Below are positions 5,803 through 10,802 of a stretch of 10,802 nt of DNA, one piece after another (position 1 is the stretch's first letter; every line of letters starts with the position of its first letter). Below the pieces are notes generated by a model. The model was not told where the DNA came from, searched no databases, and saw only the letters and a list, made by a program, of their open reading frames with translations. Both the position numbers and the translations under genes were made by a program. The DNA comes from Rhodobiaceae bacterium (GTDB taxonomy: Bacteria > Pseudomonadota > Alphaproteobacteria > Micropepsales > Micropepsaceae), in the NCBI GenBank assembly GCA_009885515.1, contig VFKO01000060.1, forward strand, positions 1 through 10,802, given 5' to 3'.

Positions 5803-7311
5803 TTACCTCTTGCCGGTGAAAGCGGCGTCGTCGGCGTAAGGAAACCAGGATGCGTCTTCGGGCGTGGCGCTGGGATTGATGACAACGAATTTGGTTGAGC
5901 GGAATTGTTCGAGGCCCTCCGAACCCAGTTCGCGGCCAACGCCACTGCGTTTGCGGCCACCGAATGGGGCGGCGTCGTTGTCGAGGAGTGGGTTGTTGAC
6001 CCAGACCATGCCGCAGTCGATTTCATCGACGGCGCGCATCGCCTGTTCGAGGTTCATCGTGTAGATGTTTGCACCTAATCCGTATTCGGACTTATTGGCA
6101 AGTTCTATCGCCTCGTCGAAATCTTCAACTTTGACCATCGGTGCGACTGGCCCGAAGCTTTCGCTGTTGACGATGTCCATCCCGGGCTTCACGTTCAGGA
6201 GGACCGTTGGTTCAACGAACCAGCCGCGATTGAACTCTGAGGGGCGAGCGCCGCCCGCGATGGGTTGGGCGCCGGCGTCGATGGCGCGTTTGAGGATGGC
6301 TTCGTAGCGATCACGGGAGGCGCTGGTTGCCATTGGCCCGAGGTCGACCCTGTCCAGCCCGTTGCCGATGCGCAGCTTCTTGGCCTCGCGCGCGAGTTTG
6401 TCGGCGAACTCATCATAGATCTTGTGGTGAATGTAGAGACGTTCTGCTGAAGTGCAGACTTGACCGCAATTGATAAACGACGCGAAGGCGGCACCTCGGA
6501 CTGCGATATCAATGGGGGCGGAGGGCATGACGATGAACGGGTCGTTGCCGGAGGTTTCCATCAACACGGGTTTGAAGCGTTCGCCGCAAATGCGTCCAAT
6601 GATTTGTCCGGTGGCAACGGTGCCAGTGAATGCAGCGCAATGCGTGCCGTTGCTTTCAAGAAGACGGGTCGCAGTCTTCGGTCCGCCGGTGAGACACTGC
6701 ACGAGCCCCTCCGGCAAAGGAGAAAAGGCTTCCATCATCAAGAGCGTCGATAGCGATGTGATCTCGGAAGGCTTGACGATGACGGCGTTGCCTGCACCCA
6801 GCGCTGCTGCGGCTTGCCAGGCAAGCAAGAGCAGGGGGTAATTGTAGGGCATGATGAGGACGGCCACGCCCAGCGGCTCTTTGATGGAACAATGCAACTG
6901 ACCGGCCATTGAAGGCGCATAGATCCGGCCCATTTCGTGCCGGCCGATTTCCGCATAATAGTCGAAGGCGCTGATGGTCCAGCTGATTTCGTCCATCGAT
7001 TCTTTGTAGGGCTTGCCCATTTCGCGCGTGAGCGCTTCGGCCAGCTTGGGTTGAAGCATTTTTAGATTCTGCGCGACCTCGTGAAGTTTTTGCGCCCGTT
7101 CGAGACCGGAGAGTCCGCGCCACCACTGTTTTTGAATGCGGCCTGCGATCTCGATCGAACTGTCAATTTCGTCGGGCGTGGATTCCGCAACAGATCCATA
7201 GCGTTGTTCTGTCGCGGGATCGATAACAGCGTAGTCGCCGGGGCCGGCGGCGGCGACGAGTTGACCCGCAATGAACAGTTTGCGATCCACAGTTTGGAAG
7301 ATCTGGCTCAT
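5803..7311 (-). CDS. NAD(P)-dependent aldehyde dehydrogenase
   Basis: This 502-residue, full-length member of the ALDH superfamily oxidises an aldehyde to the acid with NAD(P)+. Visible motifs are the Asn157 motif MPYNYPL (the usual PWN), cofactor-site Lys180 (VKPSE), FTGTVATG (residues 228-235), general base Glu252, catalytic Cys286 in CGQVCTSAERLYI, and ESFGPVAPM. One oddity is that the normally ELGG motif at Glu252 reads ETSG, changing two usually conserved residues but keeping the Glu. ATG at 7311 was chosen from family length; AGGA lies about 12 bases upstream, next to the end of the preceding gene. The gene sits 15 bases after the DUF5655-type gene and 3 bases before the FAD oxidoreductase gene, so it likely takes that enzyme's aldehyde product. 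Substrate class (aminobutyraldehyde, betaine-aldehyde or semialdehyde type) is not decidable here. Confidence 0.92.
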   Translation of the reverse strand: MSQIFQTVDRKLFIAGQLVAAAGPGDYAVIDPATEQRYGSVAESTPDEIDSSIEIAGRIQKQWWRGLSGLERAQKLHEVAQNLKMLQPKLAEALTREMGKPYKESMDEISWTISAFDYYAEIGRHEMGRIYAPSMAGQLHCSIKEPLGVAVLIMPYNYPLLLLAWQAAAALGAGNAVIVKPSEITSLSTLLMMEAFSPLPEGLVQCLTGGPKTATRLLESNGTHCAAFTGTVATGQIIGRICGERFKPVLMETSGNDPFIVMPSAPIDIAVRGAAFASFINCGQVCTSAERLYIHHKIYDEFADKLAREAKKLRIGNGLDRVDLGPMATSASRDRYEAILKRAIDAGAQPIAGGARPSEFNRGWFVEPTVLLNVKPGMDIVNSESFGPVAPMVKVEDFDEAIELANKSEYGLGANIYTMNLEQAMRAVDEIDCGMVWVNNPLLDNDAAPFGGRKRSGVGRELGSEGLEQFRSTKFVVINPSATPEDASWFPYADDAAFTGKR

Positions 7312-7326
7312 CGAGACTGGCTTTCC

Positions 7327-7911
7327 TCAGTTTTCGTTGTAAGCGGCCCGCAGCAGTGCCTTTACGTTTGCATCGAAATCCTTGGCCGTTTCAAGAACGA
7401 AAGCGCGCTTGATGCGGTCTGCGCCACCCAGGGCCTTGGTCTCGATAAGCTTGCGGTTCTTTGGATAGCTTCGCAGCGCAATACCCAAGAGCAAACCTTG
7501 CTTGCTGGGTTTGGCCGCTCCGTATTGTTTCAATCGATAGAGTGCCACGTAGTTTTTTCGTGGACTCAAGGTGCCTTTGCCCAGCTTGGCAGCGAATCCG
7601 GCGACCTTTTCGTACAGAGGGCGCTGACCGGCAAAGGACTTCGAAAATAGCGCGTCGACGAGCTTGTTTGGATATTCTTCACCCAAAGAGCCTTCGCCAA
7701 AAGCACGCCACAAAACGAGGCCCGCCCGGGACATGCCCAGACCGTGGGCGTTCTTGAACCACTTCAGGCGCTCCCCGGTCTTTTCGTGTGGACAGGTCTT
7801 GGCGATTTTGGCCCACTGCGCGAGGGTTTTCCCGGTCGCCTTCTCGAGGTTCGCCTCAAGGGATGCCATGTATTGCTTGATTTTGTCGGGTTCCTTGTAG
7901 GTCTCGGCCAT
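7327..7911 (-). CDS. DUF4287/DUF5655-type domain protein of unknown function
   Basis: This 194-residue soluble protein has no signal peptide or membrane segment. Residues about 9-68 resemble DUF4287, with the characteristic LEKATGKTLAQWAKI stretch and a KWFKNAHGLG segment. Residues about 95-190 resemble DUF5655, with LYEKVAGFAAKLGKG, then SPRKNYVALYRLKQYG and a long C-terminal helix. Both families are of unknown function; in DUF5655 proteins the conserved fold is thought to bind something, but nothing firm is known. ATG at 7911 is the natural start; no good Shine-Dalgarno is seen, and TATAAG on the - strand (complement of 7919-7924) sits so close that the message may have almost no leader. 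It is the first gene of the leftward operon with the aldehyde dehydrogenase (15-base gap). The link to amine oxidation may be only positional. Family names are from memory of the motifs. Confidence 0.75.
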   Translation of the reverse strand: MAETYKEPDKIKQYMASLEANLEKATGKTLAQWAKIAKTCPHEKTGERLKWFKNAHGLGMSRAGLVLWRAFGEGSLGEEYPNKLVDALFSKSFAGQRPLYEKVAGFAAKLGKGTLSPRKNYVALYRLKQYGAAKPSKQGLLLGIALRSYPKNRKLIETKALGGADRIKRAFVLETAKDFDANVKALLRAAYNEN

Positions 7912-7941
7912 GGTGCTACTTATAGATTCCTTGGGGTTTGC

Positions 7942-7970
7942 TTGACACTCGGGGATGTGTTCAGTACACC
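7942..7970 (+). promoter_or_regulatory. Promoter of tRNA-Asp
   Basis: A perfect TTGACA (7942-7947) and TACACC (7965-7970) are separated by 17 bases, predicting a start near 7977, about 44 bases before the mature tRNA 5' end. The promoter lies in the 109-base gap between the divergent DUF5655-type gene and the tRNA, where the leftward operon's own promoter must also lie. A small CCGC/GCGG stem follows within the 5' leader (about 7972-7985). Confidence 0.6.
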
Positions 7971-8020
7971 CACCGCTCTTCGGCGGCCAGACTGTACCAA
8001 GCCGCTCGTTTGCCCTTTGC

Positions 8021-8096
<76 letters not shown>

Positions 8097-8097
<1 letters not shown>

Positions 8098-8125
8098 GCC
8101 TTCGCTCGCGAAGCTAGCGAAGGCT
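8097..8125. repeat. Inverted repeat immediately after tRNA-Asp
   Basis: AGCCTTCGCT (8097-8106) and AGCGAAGGCT (8116-8125) are perfect 10-bp inverted arms around a 9-base loop, CGCGAAGCT. The loop can compete for pairing with the left arm. The first base of the arm is the last base of the tRNA's CCA. No T-run follows, so it is not a textbook terminator, but it could define the 3' end of the tRNA precursor. CTTCGCT-type dyads also occur near 4031, suggesting a dispersed intergenic repeat family. Confidence 0.6.
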
Positions 8126-8198
8126 GCCACGACGAAGCCCACTTGGGCGAAGGCGGGCGACGCTTCCGCGAGCTACGGCTCGGTAAGCCAGCCATTGT

Positions 8199-8482
8199 AT
8201 GTCATACTGGCCCAACAAACAGCCAAGCAAGCACGAGATTTCATTGCGATACGCGTACATACTTGAGAGCATTACGTTCCCGGGTCGATTTTACACGGGT
8301 GTGACAGAGGACCTTCGCGCCAGATTGAAGCGACACAACTCTGGCGAGGTCACTCACACATCCAGGTTTTGCCTTGGCGGCTGAAGACTTATGCGGCGTT
8401 TAGTGATGAGAGCAAAGCAATTGCCTTCGAAAAATACCTCAAGAGCCCCTCTGGCCGCGCCTTTGCCAAAAAGCGCCTTTAA
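8199..8482 (+). pseudogene. Small GIY-YIG endonuclease-like gene broken by a single-base frameshift
   Basis: The first part, read from ATG 8199, contains YAYILES (the GIY position) and FYTGVTEDLRARLKRHNSG (the YIG position plus the catalytic-Arg helix), then HTSRF. It stops early at TGA 8382-8384. In the -1 frame the family sequence continues at 8369 as LPWRLKTYAAF, then AIAFEKYLKSPSGRAFAKKRL to TAA 8480-8482, including the conserved acidic AFEKYLKS helix. Adding one T to the TTTT run at 8367-8370 would restore one protein of about 94 residues, the usual size of this UvrC-N-terminal-like family common in alphaproteobacteria. The gene is therefore a recent frameshift mutant, or the base was lost in sequencing. 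The start is uncertain, with no clear ribosome site. It lies about 100 bases downstream of tRNA-Asp. Confidence 0.8.
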
Positions 8483-8569
8483 ACCTGCACTCATCATCTT
8501 CATGCCTTAGTGCGAGACGCGCAGGCGAGGCTCCAAGTCCCGACTCAACACTTCCCCCCCGAACTGTCG

Positions 8570-8645
8570 CACTTTGCACACGCCAAAGTGCTTGCTTTGC
8601 GGTGCACAATCTTTAGTTTCCGGGCGGAAATGGAATGATTTGTGC
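8570..8645. repeat. Cluster of inverted repeats upstream of the nuo operon
   Basis: Three dyads lie close together. CACTTTG-N7-CAAAGTG (8570-8590) is a perfect 7-bp dyad. TTTCC-GGGC-GGAAA (8617-8630) is a perfect 5-bp dyad. The latter is nested inside GCACAA (8604-8609) paired with TTGTGC (8640-8645). They fill the middle of the 261-base gap between the broken GIY-YIG gene and nuoA. They could be operator sites or fold the nuo 5' leader. I found no convincing sigma70 promoter for nuo here; a TTGACC at 8710-8715 is too close to nuoA and lacks a -10. Confidence 0.45.
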
Positions 8646-8743
8646 GACTCTCCGGCGAGCGACGGGCTCGCAAGCTACCACTCGAAGGGGGCTGAACCTT
8701 GATGCGCGGTTGACCGGCGCGGATTGGTCTGAGCTTGAACCAG

Positions 8744-9109
8744 ATGAACGATATTCTTTCTGACTATCTGCCAATTATCCTGTTTCTTGGGCTGTCTGGC
8801 GTGCTGGCGCTGGTGCTGATGGTGCTACCTCTGCTGATCGCACCTTCCATGCCTGACCCGGAAAAATTGTCAGCCTATGAATGCGGGTTCAACGCCTTCG
8901 ACGATGCACGCATGAAGTTCGACGTGCGATTTTATCTTGTCGCGATCCTGTTCATTATCTTCGATCTGGAAGTGACGTTCCTGTTCCCGTGGGCGATCAC
9001 GTTGGGCGACATCGGAGTCTTTGGTTTTTGGTCGATGATGTCGTTTCTGGGAATTCTGACGGTCGGTTTCATCTACGAATGGAAGAAGGGGGCGCTTGAA
9101 TGGGAGTGA
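8744..9109 (+). CDS. nuoA: NADH-quinone oxidoreductase subunit A
   Basis: This is a small membrane subunit of respiratory complex I (NADH + quinone to NAD+ + quinol with proton pumping) in the inner membrane. It is 121 residues, the normal length, with three membrane helices at about 9-33, 62-84 and 90-112. The family signature lies between them: YECGFNAFDDARMKFDVRFY, with Cys47 in the loop of known functional importance, and FDLEVTFLFPW with conserved Asp74 and Glu76. The start was taken at ATG 8744 because NDILSDYLPIILFLG then matches the usual N terminus; an in-frame TTG at 8735 would add three residues. It is the first gene of the nuo operon, overlapping nuoB by ten bases. No clear Shine-Dalgarno precedes it. 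Confidence 0.95.
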   Translation: MNDILSDYLPIILFLGLSGVLALVLMVLPLLIAPSMPDPEKLSAYECGFNAFDDARMKFDVRFYLVAILFIIFDLEVTFLFPWAITLGDIGVFGFWSMMSFLGILTVGFIYEWKKGALEWE

Positions 9110-9666
9110 CCCAGCCACCGGCCTATGGGGCAGCGCGCGCAAGTGTTGAAGGAGCGGCGCCTGTTGATCCCAAGGATCCGTTCTTTCTGAACGCGCGGGA
9201 AGCGCTGGATGAAAAAGGATTCCTGGTGGCGCGTGCCGATGACCTGATAACCTGGGCGCGCACGGGTTCGCTGATGTGGATGACATTCGGCTTGGCGTGC
9301 TGCGCGGTTGAAATGATGCAGGCCAACATGCCGCGCTACGATCTGGAGCGCTTTGGCTTTGCACCACGCGCGTCGCCACGCCAGTCCGACGTGATGATCG
9401 TTGCGGGCACATTGACCAACAAAATGGCCCCTGCATTGCGCAAAGTCTATGACCAAATGCCAGAGCCGCGCTATGTGATCTCGATGGGGTCGTGCGCGAA
9501 TGGCGGCGGGTATTATCACTATTCGTACGCCGTCGTGCGTGGTTGCGACCGGATCGTACCGGTCGACATTTATGTCCCCGGTTGTCCGCCGACCGCTGAA
9601 GCACTGGTGTACGGCGTGATGTTGCTGCAGAAAAAAATCCGCCGCACCGGCAACATTATCCGCTGA
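9100..9666 (+). CDS. nuoB: NADH-quinone oxidoreductase subunit B (carries cluster N2)
   Basis: This is the peripheral-arm subunit that holds the terminal [4Fe-4S] cluster N2, which passes electrons to quinone. It is 188 residues. The cluster ligands are all present: the adjacent pair Cys67-Cys68 (GLACCAVEMM), Cys132 (SMGSCANGGG) and Cys162 (YVPGCPPTAEAL). The N-terminal 45 residues are variable, as usual in this family. The ATG at 9100 overlaps the last codons of nuoA, and GGAAGAAGGGGG just upstream serves as a ribosome site within nuoA. The gene is followed eight bases later by nuoC, in the standard complex I order. Confidence 0.96.
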   Translation: MGVTQPPAYGAARASVEGAAPVDPKDPFFLNAREALDEKGFLVARADDLITWARTGSLMWMTFGLACCAVEMMQANMPRYDLERFGFAPRASPRQSDVMIVAGTLTNKMAPALRKVYDQMPEPRYVISMGSCANGGGYYHYSYAVVRGCDRIVPVDIYVPGCPPTAEALVYGVMLLQKKIRRTGNIIR

Positions 9667-9674
9667 GGACCCGT

Positions 9675-10280
9675 ATGAAACACGACCTCAATGCTCTCAG
9701 GGAACATATCCTCGACAAACGCAGTGGTTTTGGACTCACGGCTCAAATGTCTTTTGGTGATCTGACTGTTATTGCAGTACCTGATACGTTGATCGGGTTG
9801 CTGCTGTTTCTGAGGGATGATCCGGCCTGCAAGTTCTCGACACTCATAGACATTTGTGGCGTTGATTTTCCTGAGCGGGCGAGACGTTTCGATGTTGTCT
9901 ACCACCTGCTTAGCATGCACCGGAATCAACGAATTCGCATCAAAGTCGAAACGGATGAACAGGTCGCGGTACCTTCTACAATTGGCGTATGGCCGGCGGC
10001 CAATTGGTTTGAGCGTGAAGCGTTCGACATGTATGGCATTCAGTTTTCAGCGCATCCCGACCTCAGGCGCATTCTGACGGATTATGGATTTTCCGGTTAT
10101 CCTTTGCGCAAGGACTTTCCGCTCACTGGCTTCGTCGAAGCCAGATACGACGACGCGCAAAAGCGCGTGGTGTATGAGCCTGTGAAGCTGGTTCAAGATT
10201 TTCGCAAGTTTGACTTTATGTCGCCGTGGGAAGGGGCCAAATATGTTCTTCCTGGCGATGAAAAGGGGTCCAAGCCATGA
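9675..10280 (+). CDS. nuoC: NADH-quinone oxidoreductase subunit C (30 kDa subunit)
   Basis: This is a hydrophilic peripheral-arm subunit of complex I that packs against NuoD near the quinone site; it binds no cofactor itself. It is 201 residues and separate from nuoD, unlike the NuoCD fusion of Escherichia coli. The C-terminal signature is very clear: WFEREAFDMYGIQF (about 111-124), HPDLRRILTDYGFSGYPLRK (127-146) and DFPLTGFVEARYD (147-159). The start ATG at 9675 has GAGG about six bases upstream, overlapping the end of nuoB. The stop shares ATGA with the start of nuoD, indicating coupled translation. Confidence 0.96.
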   Translation: MKHDLNALREHILDKRSGFGLTAQMSFGDLTVIAVPDTLIGLLLFLRDDPACKFSTLIDICGVDFPERARRFDVVYHLLSMHRNQRIRIKVETDEQVAVPSTIGVWPAANWFEREAFDMYGIQFSAHPDLRRILTDYGFSGYPLRKDFPLTGFVEARYDDAQKRVVYEPVKLVQDFRKFDFMSPWEGAKYVLPGDEKGSKP

Positions 10281-10802
10281 CTGCTGCCCCCGAACCCAAG
10301 ACCCGGAACATGACGTTGAATTTCGGGCCGCAACATCCGGCTGCGCATGGCGTTTTGCGCTTGGTGCTTGAGCTTGACGGTGAAGTGGTTGAGCGGGTTG
10401 ATCCACATATTGGCTTGTTGCATCGTGGCACCGAAAAGCTGATCGAGCACAAGACGTATCTGCAGGCGTTGCCGTATTTCGACCGGCTCGACTACGTCGC
10501 GCCGATGAATCAAGAGCACGCCTTCGCGCTGGCGGTCGAACGGCTTTGCGCCATCTCCATTCCGCCGCGCGCATCATATATTCGGGTGCTGTATAGTGAA
10601 ATCGGCCGCATTCTCAATCACATCATGAACACCACCATGCAGGCGTTGGATGTTGGTGCTCTGACGCCGCCTTTATGGGGGTTTGAAGAACGAGAAAAAT
10701 TGATGGTATTCTATGAGCGCGCCAGCGGTTCGCGGATGCATGCGGCCTATGTGCGGCCGGGTGGCGTGCATCAGGACTTGCCGCAAGCGTTGCTCGACGA
10801 CA
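10277..10802 (+). CDS. nuoD: NADH-quinone oxidoreductase subunit D (49 kDa subunit), 3' truncated by window edge
   Basis: This is the subunit that together with NuoB forms the quinone-binding pocket of complex I, related to the large subunit of NiFe hydrogenases. The first 175 residues are visible of a family usually near 400 long. Diagnostic motifs include NFGPQHPAAHGVLRL (residues about 15-29, with conserved His20 and His24), DPHIGLLHRGTEKLIE (42-57), TYLQALPYFDRLDYV (60-74) and LYSEIGRILNH (105-115). The start ATG overlaps the nuoC stop (ATGA), and AAGGGG (10263-10268) lies eight bases upstream as a good ribosome site. The frame stays open to the end of the window. Confidence 0.97.
   Translation, partial: MTAAPEPKTRNMTLNFGPQHPAAHGVLRLVLELDGEVVERVDPHIGLLHRGTEKLIEHKTYLQALPYFDRLDYVAPMNQEHAFALAVERLCAISIPPRASYIRVLYSEIGRILNHIMNTTMQALDVGALTPPLWGFEEREKLMVFYERASGSRMHAAYVRPGGVHQDLPQALLDD

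Noticed and set aside
7081..7650. 189-codon + strand open frame spanning the aldehyde dehydrogenase and DUF5655-type genes
   Set aside because: It crosses two well-supported genes on the opposite strand and has no family features.
8367..8384. Programmed -1 frameshifting as explanation for the split GIY-YIG gene
   Set aside because: Only a plain TTTT run is present, with no X-XXY-YYZ slippery heptamer or clear downstream pseudoknot, and this family does not normally use recoding.
8710..8743. TTGACC at 8710-8715 as the -35 of a nuo promoter
   Set aside because: No -10 follows at 16-18 bases, and a start there would fall at or inside nuoA.
8870..9604. 244-codon open frame on the - strand across nuoA/nuoB
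   Set aside because: It lies opposite two unmistakable complex I genes. Its composition (Arg, Ser, Pro, His rich) is typical of a shadow frame.

Overview
The window looks like a chromosomal segment of an alphaproteobacterium, probably of the rhizobial/Rhizomicrobium-like sort. The evidence is high GC, an unfused nuoA-nuoB-nuoC-nuoD gene order with alphaproteobacterial-type protein sequences, a LexA-type box of the alphaproteobacterial form GTTC-N7-GTTC, and multidomain class III cyclase/TolB-like/TPR proteins, which are abundant in that class. No phage, transposase or CRISPR sequence is visible.

Layout, left to right. (1) Positions 1-207 hold the 3' end of a START/SRPBCC-fold protein. (2) Positions 250-3968 hold two tandem paralogous proteins on the + strand. 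Each has an N-terminal class III nucleotidyl cyclase domain with intact catalytic residues, a TolB-like middle domain and a C-terminal TPR-type region. The stop codon of the first overlaps the start of the second (TGATG). The same TGATG junction then opens a third copy that is cut off after about ten codons (3968-4039), so the array was once longer. (3) Positions 4040-4467 contain no recognised gene. They hold a 19-bp imperfect inverted repeat and a striking promoter: a perfect GTTC-N7-GTTC LexA box abutting TTGACA-17-TATATA. Only candidate small ORFs lie downstream of it. This is the most interesting unexplained signal in the window. (4) Positions 7911-4468, on the - strand, look like a three-gene operon: a DUF4287/DUF5655-type protein, an aldehyde dehydrogenase and a DAO-family FAD oxidoreductase with a GTG start. 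The last two suggest amine or polyamine oxidation followed by aldehyde oxidation. (5) Positions 8021-8097 hold tRNA-Asp(GTC) with its own promoter. It is followed by a short dyad repeat and by a GIY-YIG nuclease gene broken by a single-base frameshift. (6) From 8744 to the window end lies the start of the respiratory complex I operon, nuoA-nuoB-nuoC-nuoD, tightly packed with overlapping or nearly touching genes. It is preceded by about 260 bases rich in inverted repeats.

Functionally, the right side is core metabolism (complex I, tRNA). The left side is signalling (presumed cAMP/cGMP synthesis by duplicated cyclases), and the middle is a small catabolic operon. The LexA-type promoter lies between the convergent cyclase array and catabolic operon and points at neither as a normal sense-strand target. 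It may drive a small peptide, a small RNA or an antisense transcript into the oxidoreductase gene.
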